This document shows, in pieces, positions 13,162 to 23,483 of a stretch of DNA of 64,000 nucleotides. The notes beneath the pieces are model-generated. The model did not search any database and was not told where the DNA came from. It was given only the letters and a program-made list of their open reading frames with translations. Both the position numbers and the translations under genes were made by a program. Each line of letters begins with the position of its first letter. Position 1 is the first letter of the stretch. The DNA comes from Stictocephala bisonia (lineage: Eukaryota; Arthropoda; Insecta; Hemiptera; Membracidae), in the NCBI GenBank assembly GCA_035578905.1, contig JAQJVL010000112.1, positions 2,010,104 through 2,074,103 on the forward strand, given 5' to 3'.

Positions 13162-14289
13162 AATATGTACTATTTTTCTAGTGTCGTTTACACAATTTGT
13201 GCACGCTGACTTATGGTTTTATTTAGTTTTATATTTTTTGGAATATTTTCATATATTTTACATTTTCTTGTAGCTAATAGATTGTACTAATACAGTAAAT
13301 GTAGCAAAAAAATATACAAACCCCTTATTTTTAGATTGTTATGTAATTTTTCATTGAAATTTTTTGTTTCCGTGGTAACATATTTTTATTTTTCCAATAA
13401 ACTAAAAATATAAGAATTTGTGTATGGATACAATATAACTACTATTCCTAAACATCATTTCTTGTACGTATTCAATGGTGATTTTTATGAATTTTTACAT
13501 GTACTATTTGATTACCTACAGTGATTATAATGTATCTTTGGAAATGTTTTCATTTTTGTGTTTTATGTAAACAAACACTTAAAAAAACCAAGTAGTTTAT
13601 CTAAAATGTAACAACATATTATTATAGTGCACTAAATAATCAACAATTTGGATATCTTGGAATTATTTATAAAACATTTTTAGTGCTCCTAATGAGTTAT
13701 AAGTTATAATTTACATACAAAATTTTAAAAATGTTTTCAATCTTTTTATGACAGTAATTATATACTAATTATTTTTGTAAGATTTATTTATTTATCATGA
13801 TTAACGGCATATGCCTTTTAAACAAAATTGTATACAAGAAAACTTAGGCTGAAAATAGAGAACAGAAAAATAGAAAACAGAGGCTAATAAATATGGTAAT
13901 TACCAGTGCTTAAAGAATTAGTTGGATAACAATATACAATTGAGAACAATCAAGTTAACATGCACATACAAATATATGCAATAAATATACAATAAATATG
14001 CAATAAAGTCAACAATTTGCATTGATGTAGTATAAGTGATATAAGCGATAACAAGGATAAATATTTTGTAAATGTAACATAAATAATATCTAACAAATAT
14101 GCAAATTCGAATATGAATCAATAAATAAGTACACATTTAACATGATGAATGGTTTGACAATTAAGATGACTTTTAGACTGCAATGGGTGTGAATGAATAG
14201 TAAAAATATGCGAATGAGTGTGATGAAATAATAAGTTACAACATTGGTAAGGGTGGCGGTGGTGATTGAGTTAGCTATGGCTGGAGAAA
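13162..14289. other. AT-rich, no gene seen
   Basis: Very AT-rich. Open frames at 13918-14296 on the minus strand are low-complexity Ile/Tyr-rich and not credible proteins. Confidence 0.5.
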
Positions 14290-14890
14290 GCCTCAAGACT
14301 CACTACTCTCCCCCTGGGTGATCATCCTCTTGAACCGAGCAGCACTACAGTTAAAGAAATCAATGACTGAACGTAGGGTGTTTCCTGTGCGTTGCAACCG
14401 AACCATGGTACTGTGCTGCGCATATGATGTGGTGTGGTGTGTTCTGGCAAACAGCTCCCTGGATCTGGTAGAAGCTGGAACGTGGAGAGATATGAGTTGG
14501 ACTATTCCAGTCAAGAACGGCTTGATTGAGGTCTCCCATCAGGAGAATATAGGAGAAAGAGTGAGTAGTTACGACCTCTTCCACTGCAGACGAGTAATCA
14601 TTGTATTTGGTGATTGTGGCATCGGGAGGGATATAGGCCACTCCCAAGAGGGCTTTGGTACCTGGAGACGCAATCAAGGAAACAAAGAGCTGCTCAATAG
14701 AATCATAAGATGATAATAAACGATGTGATTTGAGACTATCCTTGACTGCAAGCAGAATGCCCCCGCCGCTCACCTTGTTGCTTGTTGCCGTTGATCTATC
14801 CATTCGGTAGATATTGTAGGAAGTTCAGCGTCATTGATATCGTGGGATAAGTTAGTTTCAGTAAGAGCAATAATATCGTATAGTGTTGAT
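14290..14890 (-). pseudogene. LINE ORF2 endonuclease fragment
   Basis: The minus strand encodes GGGILLAV at the start of the conserved block, then LLGVAYIPPDATITKYNDY, then ILLMGDLNQAVLDW. These are the apurinic-like endonuclease motifs of Jockey/CR1-type non-LTR retrotransposons, in the right order. Upstream, in a neighbouring frame, is DIIALTETNLSHDIND, which is the preceding endonuclease motif, so a one-base frameshift lies near 14815. The reverse transcriptase is absent. It is a dead, truncated copy. Confidence 0.85.
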
Positions 14891-15064
14891 GGTAATATGT
14901 GAAAGTACAGATCTTGAGAAGAAAAACGATATGATAACATTTATATTTGGAACATATTTAGTATATTTTATGATTTTTACAAAAAAATTTGCGCAGCGCC
15001 GAAAAAAGGGTCTAGAAGTAGAGAGCACATATTGGTTCACCTGATGCTCACGACCTAGGGTTAA

Positions 15065-15731
15065 ATAGAGTAGAATAAGGAATACTGTCAACTTCGTAAG
15101 ATGTCGTTTCTTTATTTTGAAGTCCCTCAGAATAGCCACATTTAAATTAAATGCCTAAGCAACACTGAATGAACGTGTACCCCACCAGGTACACAGTACA
15201 TTTTACAAAGTGCTCGTGTACTCGTAGGAGTGTACTTAACACGCACGAGGTCGTGAATGTGTTAAGAGGGTTTTGAGAGGAAAAACTTGAAAAATGCATA
15301 ATTAGCTCTTTCCGATAATAAGCCTACCAAATTGATTTTCGATTTTTAAACATTGGAGTTCACTAAGGCCTGCCATAATACACCCAAACTCATGATTTGA
15401 GATAGGTCTAAAGAGTGCATAAACACCCGTCTGAATTTTCTGAGGTTACTCACGTATGTTGATAATGATGATTAGTGATTTCTGCGCATTACAAACATTA
15501 AGATAATCAAGCAACTAGGCCTGTTACTAAAACTAATTTGACAAAGTTTCTTATGGTTTTCGTGTTTACTAGTAAAAATTGACAGAAAAATGAGGTTTCA
15601 GATTAGACTTCATGTTCAGTTTGGAGAACTGAGATTGGTGTTATAAAAAAAGTTGGAATATAGGCCTATTACACAAACACCCTTGAAAGGATATTTCACA
15701 ACAAATTCTCATATAAGTGATATTTAATTAC
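15065..15731. other. Intergenic, with a possible TTAA-element end
   Basis: At about 15225-15262, read on the minus strand, TTAACACATTCACGACC is followed by nested CGTG/CACG words and GTGTACY-like repeats. This resembles another TTAA-type terminal repeat, but I could not find its partner. No gene is seen. Confidence 0.35.
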
Positions 15732-15973
15732 CTGGAAAGTTATTTTGTGATTCGCCATCCAACCGCCCCAGAAGGGGCTGACTCTCACGGTTAGTCCTTG
15801 GGGAATCAATTGTGCCACCGTTACTTGCTCCTGGCGCAAAGGCCACGTCGGGTAGAATATTCTGATCTGTTTCAGAAATTCCAGAAGAAGAAAGGGACAC
15901 AACAGATACAGCTCTATTAAGGTCTTCAGGTTTAAATGAAAGTTTCAATTGCGTCTGCTCTTCTGTCATGGAG
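15732..15973 (-). CDS. Candidate coding exon of an unrecognised gene (second seen)
   Basis: On the minus strand an acceptor (TTATGTCATAG) at 15974 is followed by an open stretch to a GTAATT donor after CCAG at 15732. The product runs MTEEQTQLKLSFKPEDLNRA near the start, a Ser-rich middle, then RESQPLLGRLDGESQ near the end. The composition is hydrophilic, with no domain I recognise. Base composition is clearly richer in GC and codon-like compared with its flanks. If joined to the exon at 17464-17618 the reading frame continues (phase 2 into phase 2). Otherwise the internal ATG could start translation. Later exons would lie at lower coordinates and were not identified. Confidence 0.45.
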
Positions 15974-17086
15974 CTATGACATAAGAACAGCAGTACAGGT
16001 TACAGACTGTGCAATCTTAATAATAGTGAAGATTTTTATTAAAATACATCCGTCAATATGCACACTTATACTTATAAATTAATGGCTCAATGTACAAAAT
16101 CTTGATAATATTCACCTAGCTAGAAGATTTTGAAAACAATTGTAAAAAAGAAACATTTCAAAATTACACAAGCTGTCTAGACAAACCTTTGGACTGTCAG
16201 TTATGGTCAGATGTTTTTGTTTTTTGTAGTTGTAAATTATGAATATTTCCAACGAGCTATTTCATACAATTTGGAATTTTTTGGCTAAGGTGTAGATAAT
16301 ACTCTATGTAATGGGAATATACATTACATCCCATCATAGATCATAAAAGTGTCAAAGACTGCAGCCAGCTATAGGGTTTGTGTTGTTATGTCCAATCATG
16401 CACATGACTTTGGTCATATGTATAGTTTAATATTACAACATACCTCCTATGGTGTAATAGAAAGTCTATGATATTACGTTACGTAAATAAATGTAGACAT
16501 TTTATGTTTTTATATCTTACTAGTCGTTTACTCGTGCCTTGCTATTGGATTGACATATAAACGGTAATGTTTTAGTTTATTCATAGTAGCTTCACGTGTC
16601 AACCCTGTTACTCGGATGCGGAGCTCTAGAGTCAGATGTGAATAGTACCACACCAGAAACCTTTCCGGGAGTAAACTCTTCAACTTTCCAAGTTTCGTGG
16701 TGATCCAATGAGTGGTTTAGTAATGCACAAAGTACATTACACATGCATTCTACGATTTATTGTGTATTTAATTCAGGTTAGCAATATTATGCTTCTTAGA
16801 ATAATGGTTACTAATTTGTATATTTTTTATTAATTTATTTATTAAACTGTTACAATTATTAATCTGTGAAAACATTTTATTTTTTACTTATAATTTAGCT
16901 ATAGATTTTAAATAATCAAGCATGCAGTTTATATTCTGAAAGGTAGCATTGTCTATCAGATTCAAATTGGGTACAAAGTTGACTTTCAACCAATAGTTGA
17001 CATGACTTCCCCTCCCATGAGCCAGTGGAATATTCACAGTCGTATCACTCGTCTGTTTTGACATGCGTGTTAATCACCAGTATTAC
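15974..17086. other. Probable intron or intergenic DNA
   Basis: AT-rich with no coding signal. If the two candidate exons belong together this is intron sequence, together with 17087-17463. Confidence 0.4.
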
Positions 17087-17097
17087 TAAACTTCATT

Positions 17098-17331
17098 CAT
17101 GATTATTCTATCGGTATTTTATCCTGATTGGTTAATATTAACAGTTGATGGTAAACTTTACCTCTTTTGTTCCGCCACCAATCTTCAGTTTTTTCTTACA
17201 CTACCGGTTTCGGAGACTAATCTCCATCTTCAGGTATTCACTATTCGGAGATTAGTCTCCGAAACCGGTAGTGTAAGAAAAAACTGAAGATTGGTGGCGG
17301 AACAAAAGAGGTAAAGTTTACCATCAACTGT
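17098..17331 (-). mobile_element. Snap-back Penelope-like (or LINE-like) element, copy A
   Basis: A perfect 88-bp inverted repeat (17138-17225 against 17247-17334) is separated by a 21-nt loop. The insertion is bounded by an 11-bp direct repeat, TAAACTTCATT, at 17087-17097 and 17332-17342. The outer end CATGATTATTC is shared with copy B at 26860-26993, while the other end differs. That is the pattern expected of target-primed reverse transcription from a constant 3' end. No poly(A) tail is visible. Inverted, truncated terminal repeats and variable target duplications are known for Penelope-like elements, so that class is favoured, but no reverse transcriptase is present to prove it. Confidence 0.7.
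17198..17238 (-). ncRNA. Hammerhead-ribozyme-like motif
   Basis: Read on the minus strand, CTGAAGA (17233-17227) fits the hammerhead core CUGANGA. A stem II hairpin follows (GGAGA, loop UUAG, UCUCC), then GAAA, then a 2-bp stem III with a CG loop ending in a GUA cleavage triplet (17204-17202). Flanking bases AUAC and GUGU can form a 4-bp stem I with one G-U pair. One extra U (17226) lies between the core and stem II, which is atypical. Hammerheads with very short stem III are known from Penelope-like elements. Self-cleavage is unproven. Confidence 0.4.
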
Positions 17332-17463
17332 TAAACTTCATTGTGAGCATAACTGTTAATAAACTGCAGTTGCGAGCAGTTCGTATAAACTGTTGTATAA
17401 TTGTACTCACTACCATTATACATTAAGCCTTTACTACTTCGCATTGTTGAATGAACATTTTAC

Positions 17464-17618
17464 TTATTGAAGCCGTTGTGCGAAATACCGTGTCGATCTT
17501 GGACATGATGAACTTTCCGGACTTCGGAGCCGTTGGTCCCTGGGGCCCCTGCCATCCACATCATCAACAGCGTGGAATACAACAAAAAAAAACAAGGTGT
17601 CCGTGAGTCATTCATCAT
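17464..17618 (-). CDS. Candidate first coding exon with signal peptide
   Basis: Starting at the ATG at 17618 the minus strand encodes MMNDSRTPC, then a hydrophobic core FFLLYSTLLMMWMAGAPG, which looks like a secretory signal peptide. A polar segment with VHHVQDRHGISHNGFN follows. A GTAAAA donor after 17464 leaves a two-base overhang that fits the exon at 15732-15973. Without splicing the frame stops almost at once. An upstream in-frame ATG at 17657 is possible but would put polar residues before the signal. I do not recognise the family. The Penelope-like insertion at 17098-17331 would sit in the intron. Confidence 0.4.
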
Positions 17619-17657
17619 TATAGTACTAGTACTTAAAATATTTCTCATTAAACTCAT

Positions 17658-18295
17658 TAAAGTTTTAGGAATTATCCACCATTACGATGGAACAAACAAC
17701 TATTAAGTTTTTTATTCTTTTACTAAGTACAGTCCACTACTCTTAATAAACTTGATCACAACGCTAACATTAATCGTTAACATATATAATAACTTTACCT
17801 TTCTGACATTAGTAGACCAAATAAAATGAAAAAGAATGCTAGTTACATAACGATCACTATAGTAAGAATTTCAGGACTATAGACATTCGTATACTTCTCC
17901 ATCATTATAAGACCATATTGGCTTATCCATAGTAAAAAAGGGATATTGTAGGTAGATTGATGTGAAAGCATTTTATATGGAAACAAAATGTTCTTTGTAG
18001 ACTATTATTACTTTTAAACGTATTAATTATTACGATGTATTGACGCTATTGTGCAACTTTTTGTTTGTGAATAAACAAGTTCCGATACTGAAGGTATATC
18101 ATAAACCCGTTCCTTATTATACTATAATAACGTTGATACTACTTTTTATTGATATGTTTAGATTCAAATGTGTACTTTACAAACATTATAAAAGAATTTA
18201 TTCATTTTTAAAGCCTCCTTAGCTGAGATATACATATGACAAATAATAAGCTTAACGTAACTTTGTTGCCTTAACTTAAGCTACAAATTCCTATT
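17658..18295. other. No gene seen
   Basis: AT-rich. This would hold the promoter of the candidate gene if that gene is real, but I see no clear core promoter element. Confidence 0.4.
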
Positions 18296-18345
18296 TATTG
18301 GATTACCGGTTTCGGAGCAAGAACTCCATGGTCACATCCACCGTA
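18296..18345 (-). ncRNA. Second, diverged hammerhead-like motif
   Basis: On the minus strand UGGAU and AUCCA form a 5-bp stem I around GUGACCA, then one U, then a stem II hairpin (GGAG, UUCUUG, CUCC), then GAAACCGGUA. The layout, including the single extra U, equals that at 17198-17238. Helices I and II have different sequence but still pair. The core carries G at position 3 and C at position 8, a swap that keeps the 3-8 base pair. It may be a decayed copy and may not be active. Confidence 0.3.
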
Positions 18346-18419
18346 CGTTGTCAAACACTTAAACAGTCACATTAAAACACTTATACGAGAATTTACATAT
18401 TTACAAAAATAAAAATATG

Positions 18420-18930
18420 AAAACAGAATATGTGATGTCATAGGCCGAGTACTCACGTGAGGACGTAGGCCAGCTTCTACCACGAGGCCTATGGCTTTGG
18501 TTCTGACGCGAGGTTGTTAACCGAGTTGTATAAGTAGTGCTATTTGCACTGTCCACTAGTGAGGCTGATAGCTTGGATCCTCAAGTGATTCTATGACTAT
18601 AGTTTTACATGGGGTCATGGTACGAGCTTCTCCATGAGGCCAAAGACTAAGACTCACAAGCAGGAATAGCCTACTGGCAAAATCCACTTACAATCTCGAA
18701 GGCCGTAATCCTTAAGCAATGCTATAGCCAGAGTAGGCCGAAATCCTCATAAAAGCAAAGACTAACACATACAAGCATATGTGAGTCCTCGTGAGACCGT
18801 AGGCCAATCTCTATCATGTAATCAAAGGTCGGGATCCATATGAAGGCTGGAGACAAAATTCCATGGAAAACCCATAGGCATCCCTCGCATCTGAGTCACA
18901 TCGAAATGATTTGGGGGGCATAGCTCACAA
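18420..18930. repeat. Decayed tandem repeat rich in GAGGCC/GTAGGCC words
   Basis: Degenerate recurrences of CTCRTGAG..CGTAGGCC..GCTTCT-like words appear at about 18440, 18600, 18640, 18790 and 18830. Spacing is irregular, so this looks like an old minisatellite or a decayed element. It is GC-richer than its flanks. No coding frame is seen. Confidence 0.4.
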
Positions 18931-19296
18931 CGAACAAAGTTATATTTACTTAATTTTATTTAAAATTCGTCAATGGCTAATACAAGAACAGCGACAGCCT
19001 TTTGCAAATGATGGAGCAACCAGGCAACTTTGCGTCATCTGACATCATATGTCATCGGACTATCTTCATATGGTGAACTTTCTTTTTTAAATTGATGTTT
19101 ATGCAGTAAAACTAATTTATTTTGAAGGATGCGTGTTATCATTCTTTAACACTTATGAAATAAACGTACTAAAGTGTATTTCTTTCTTAGAGATAAAGAA
19201 AGCTTTTAGATGGTACTAAAAGCAATTTAAATGTATAAGTTTGTAGGAATCTTACATTGTTAATATTATTTTTATCCATCCAAATAAAGGGTGTCG

Positions 19297-20240
19297 TGAC
19301 GTACCCTCCCTCCCACCCATACACGTACGTTTGTTATAACCCTCCCTACAACCCATACACGTACGTTGATTATGACCCTCCCTCCCACCTATACACGTAC
19401 GTTTGTTATAACCCTCCCTTCAACCCATACACGTACGTTGATTGTGACCCTCCCTCCCACTCATACACGTACGTTGGTTGTGGCCCTCCCTTCAACCCAT
19501 ACTCGTACGTTGATTGTGACCCTCCCTCCCACTCATTCACGTACGTTGGGTATGACCCTCCCTCCCACTCATTCACGTACGTTGGTTATGACCCTCCCTC
19601 CCACCTATACACGTACGTTGGTTATGACCCTCCCTTCAACCCATACACGTACGTTGGTTATGACCCTCCCTCCCACCTATACACGTACGTTTGTTATAAC
19701 CCTCCCTTCAACCCATACACGTACGTTGATTGTGACCCTCCCTCCCACTCATACACGTACGTTTGTTATAACCCTCCCTTCAACCCATACACGTACGTTG
19801 ATTGTGACCCTCCCTCCCACTCATTCACGTACGTTGGGTATGACCCTCCCTCCCACTCATTCACGTACGTTGGTTATGACCCTCCCTCCCACCTATACAC
19901 GTACGTTGGTTATGACCCTCCCTTCCACCCATACACGTACGTTGGTTGTGACCCTCCCTCCCACTCATTCACGTACGTTGAGTATGACCCTCCCTTCTAC
20001 CCATACACGTACGTTGATTGTTACCCTCCCTCCCACTCATTAACGTACGTTGAGTATGACCCTCCCTTCTACCCATACACGTACGTTGATTGTGACCCTC
20101 CCTCCCACTCATTAACGTACGTTGGTTATGACCCTCCCTTCCACCCATACACGTACGTTGATTGTGACCTTCCCTTCCACTCATTCACGTACGTTGGGTA
20201 TGACCCTCCCTCTCACCTATACAGGTACGTTGGTTATTAA
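19297..20240. repeat. 36-bp minisatellite, about 26 copies
   Basis: The unit is CCCATACACGTACGTTG followed by GTTATGACCCTCCCTCCCA, repeated every 36 bp with clustered variants (TCCCAC or TTCAAC, GTTATG or GATTGTG). Because 36 is a multiple of three and the unit lacks stops in several frames, it produces a 327-codon frame (19257-20240) and an overlapping 225-codon frame. Differences between units are largely non-synonymous, and no frame shows third-position enrichment. I therefore call it non-coding. Related units occur at 45002-45200 and 55677-55730. Confidence 0.95.
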
Positions 20241-20640
20241 AATTGATCATTTATTACCCCGGAATGGTAAGCATTCGTAAACTTCACGACGTGCCCCAAA
20301 TAAATTTCCATAAATACGTCACTTTTTTGTTGGTGGATTGTCCAGCTAGCTCATCCTCGCTCCACTATTCTCAAGGTCAGCCTCCTATTGACTTTCGTCT
20401 ACTATGCATCGTTTACCCGATATAAAGATTCAGTCGTAGAATATAAGAATGCTTACCAAGATTGTGCGACATAAAGTCCAAATCAAGAAGTCTAAACCGA
20501 AAAGTCCAAGACAAAAAGTCCAAAAGCTGTAACAGCCAATACCTAAAAGTCTAAGCAAAAAGTCCAATACTTGTTATTTTGAGCTTATTTTTATTTTGAA
20601 CTTATTTTTATTTCAAAATGGTGCTTATTGAAGTAAGCAA

Positions 20641-20662
20641 CTAACCTAACCTAACCTAACCT
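20641..20662. repeat. Interstitial TTAGG-type telomeric tract
   Basis: CTAAC is repeated four times and followed by CT, equal to four TTAGG units on the opposite strand. TTAGG is the usual insect telomere repeat. It abuts a 22-bp minisatellite, so it is interstitial here rather than a chromosome end. Confidence 0.75.
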
Positions 20663-20665
20663 GCG

Positions 20666-20853
20666 GTAGATCACAGCTGCTACCCAGGTAGATCACGGAT
20701 GCTACCCGAGTAGATCACGGCTGCTACCCGAGTAGATCACGGCTGCTACCCAAGTAGATCACGGCTGCTACCCGAGTAGATCACGGCTGCTACCCAAGTA
20801 GATCACGGATGCTACCCGAGTAGATCACGGCTGCTACCCAAGTGGATCACGGT
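20666..20853. repeat. 22-bp minisatellite, 8 to 9 copies
   Basis: The unit GTAGATCACGGCTGCTACCC plus two bases recurs every 22 bp from 20666 to the last, partial copy at 20842. Confidence 0.95.
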
Positions 20854-20985
20854 TTATTCTCAAAGCTTAATAAACCGTATATTTTATTTTCTCAAAATAG
20901 TTTATTCTCTATTTAGTCCTAATAGATTTGGACCTTCCGGGTTGGATTTTTTGGTTTGGACTTTTTGTCCTCCAACCCTTACCAA

Positions 20986-21646
20986 TAAAGTATTTTTATG
21001 CTATGTTTATTAAATGCGTTGTCAACTGCTTTTTTTTGTGTCTGTGCAAATGTAATGAAATTTGAGTTAAAATGATTTTTTTAAATATGTACGTTCTTTA
21101 AGTTTGAGAGTTTTTAGGAACAAAATAACAAAATGTTCACTTTTATAAAAAATATTATTTTTGTGGTCTTATATATCTGCCCATCTTTCACTATTTAAAA
21201 ATTGAATAAACCAAAGTTACTCAAAACAAGAATATTAATACTGTTTTTCACTATAATAAACAATTAAATTCATATGTTTTAGTTTTTTTTCACTCTCCTA
21301 CATGAAAATAAAAATTAACTAACTACATAGTAACATTTACTAATGCTTACCATTAGTGCAATTTTAATAATTATTTAACCCCTATAACAACTACTATTGG
21401 TTTTTATAATATGTGATAAAGCAATTTAATAAAGCATAACAACAACTGTATTATGCTTTATAATATTTATTACAATTACAAAAAACCACCCTCAAAGTGA
21501 ATGTTAGTGATAAATTATTAAAAATATAAAATAACAGTCACAATGTGGCCAATAATGGGCCTAGTAGGTAATCATTGGTAATATGCCACAGCTACACGCT
21601 ACTACCATTGATCAATAACGTAGTTGTACTGCACATACTCAATGCT
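20986..21646. other. No gene seen
   Basis: AT-rich sequence without coding signal. Confidence 0.5.
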
Positions 21647-22061
21647 TTAACTCTTTGCTGCACGGGGAGGTCATGAGGCTAGCTGCACGGGGGGGTCATG
21701 ACGCTAGCTGCACGGAACTTGTCATCCTTTCAAAATCGGGAAAAATCTGTTTATTTCTTTTAATGAAGGCCTAAATATGATGAATATAGCAATATTTTGT
21801 TCTTACACTAAGTGGTTTTTTTTAAATGGGGTGATGCATTTTTTACATCACTGTGCAATCCAAGAACTTAAGGTGATGCATTTATTGCATCACTATGCTT
21901 ACATGACCACTTTTCAAGGAAACTACACTTTATAAATAAAAATGAAAAATCTAGTTTTAGCCTAATTTAAGTTATTAAACACTAAAACATGGGTAAACAA
22001 AAGGCTCTTCGGCTGAAATAAGTTTATTTTTCTTAGTTATTCATTCAGATGTGAAACATAT

Positions 22062-22700
22062 CTAATTCTTTGAATGGTAGCGCTGGAAGCAGTCCTTTTC
22101 TTTTCCAAGGCACAAAGGTACTTGACAGCTTGAGCAAATCCAAAATGTTTGAACACATTTTTTCTTTGTGCTGCAAAGGATACATCTTCTTCTTGTGCTT
22201 CTTTCGGGTTGATGAGTAGATCCAGACAGCCTCTGTTCAATTGGCACTCTCTTCTTGCACCTGACAGGCTGTTCAATTCTATTCTGTTCATCAGGCAGAG
22301 AATCTCCATGACAAAGCCGAGCTACTACTTTCCTTCGGAAGGTTTTCAGGTCTAGACGTGCCACAGATAAACACTTTTGAAGAACATAAGCATTAACAAT
22401 AGCTGCATCAATCAAGTAAAAAAATTGATGCTACCATTTCTTACTTTTTCTATCAATTTCATAACAAGCCTTCATTTGATCAAACTTATCTACGCAGTTC
22501 ATGTTTTGGTTGTAATCAAAAATAGCCGCAGGACATGAAAATGTAATTTTATCCCCACTTTTTTGCCTCCGTTGAACTTTCACAATTTCTTTAGAATCGT
22601 GAAAGTTTGACAGTATATGGACTGCCTTATTGTCCAACCATTTGATTGCGGCGACACCTGCTTCACTTGTGAACCACTGGTGTTCTTCTCTTTCCATCAA
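22062..22700 (-). pseudogene. piggyBac transposase, C-terminal half
   Basis: The minus strand encodes GVAAIKWLDNKAVHILSNFH, then CPAAIFDYNQNMNCVDKFDQ carrying the third catalytic Asp of the DDD domain, then YEIDRKSKKW. The frame stops at about 22431 because a Trp codon reads TAG. It continues in the same frame as IDAAIVNAYVLQKC, ending in the C-terminal cysteine-rich zinc-binding domain (CILCSTKKKC..CSSCQVPLCL..CFQRYH) near 22062. The first two catalytic Asp residues and the N-terminus are deleted. The resemblance is to PGBD-type transposases. It lies between element B's terminal repeats and is non-functional. Confidence 0.9.
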
Positions 22701-22895
22701 AGCAATGTCTTTGAATGATGGTAAATTAATTCTGTCTGGTCTGGTTTAGGCTACCTGCAAAAAAAGCGCTGTAAATATCTCAAATGTTTGGTATTGACAG
22801 CACCTTTTCCTTGAAAAGTGGTATTTCATATCACTGTTATATATTTATGACGAATTAAAATATTTCCCCAAGCGTGATTTATAATATTGTGGTCA

Positions 22896-22898
<3 letters not shown>

Positions 22899-22949
<51 letters not shown>
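22899..22949. repeat. Poly(A) tract, 51 bases
   Basis: Uninterrupted A run inside piggyBac element B. Its length may be assembly-dependent. Confidence 0.95.
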
Positions 22950-22951
<2 letters not shown>

Positions 22952-23483
22952 ACAGCGATTGCAAGAAAACCCTAAACTAAGTTTTGTCCCAGTATGTTAC
23001 GTTCGGACATGGAGTGCACAGTGATGCATTTTTTGATGTTTGGTAAAACCCATTTTTTACAAATTATTATAATCTAAATATCAAAACCAATAGATATTTC
23101 CATAAAGAACTTCATAAATCATTATGATTCACTATTCATTAGTCATAAAAGGTTCACTTGCCGAAGAAATTACGTTACATTTGGACAGAAATGGAATTGC
23201 CTGACACCACAAAGAACAACAGAGGATACCGATTGAAAAAGGCGGGAAACGTTTGCATGGATGCGTTTGCCATCTAGGGGATGGTCAGAGAAATACATAC
23301 AAAACATTGTAGTAACAGCACGTTGTCACAAAAAAATTAGAAAAATAAAAAAGGAGCCAATGCAAACAATGCATCACTGTGCAGCAAGCGACATGAACAC
23401 GTGATGCATTTTATGCATCACTGTGCAGCAAGCGACATGAAAAAGTGATGCATTCTATGCATCACTGTGCTGCAAAGAGTTAA

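Larger units (their letters stand above)
10544..15064. mobile_element. Candidate composite TTAA element holding nested insertions
   Basis: The left edge reads TTAACCCTAGATCGTGAGGA and the right edge, reversed, reads TTAACCCTAGGTCGTGAGCA, matching at 18 of 20 positions, with TTAA at both ends. The left end also carries three copies of a GGCATAATTTATGC-like word near 10570, 10610 and 11037. Between the ends lie a tandem duplication, another piggyBac-like insertion and a LINE fragment. No transposase belonging to the outer element was found. Pairing of these two ends is inferred from their termini alone. Confidence 0.35.
20465..20985. repeat. Block bounded by inverted AAAGTCC-type motifs
   Basis: At 20465-20570 the word AAAAGTCCAA or a near match recurs about six times. 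At 20928-20972 the opposite-strand version TTTGGACTTTTTG recurs. Between them lie the telomere-like tract and the 22-bp array. Opposed subterminal repeats can mark a transposon, but no precise ends or target duplication were found. Confidence 0.35.
21647..23483. mobile_element. piggyBac element B, internally deleted
   Basis: Termini read TTAACTCTTTGCTGCACGG on the left and, reversed, TTAACTCTTTGCAGCACAG on the right, with TTAA at 21647-21650 and 23480-23483. Subterminal repeats differ between sides. The left has GGTCATGA..GCTAGCTGCACGG repeated. The right has repeated palindromes of the GTGATGCAT..ATGCATCAC type separated by GCAGCAAGCGACATGA. More copies of the palindrome lie near 21830 and 21872. 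The interior keeps only the 3' part of a transposase gene and a 51-base A run. Confidence 0.92.

Noticed and set aside
19257..20240. 327-codon open frame with PPSH-TYV repeats as a repetitive protein
   Set aside because: It is produced by a 36-bp minisatellite lacking stops. A second frame is also open for 225 codons, and unit differences show no synonymous bias.
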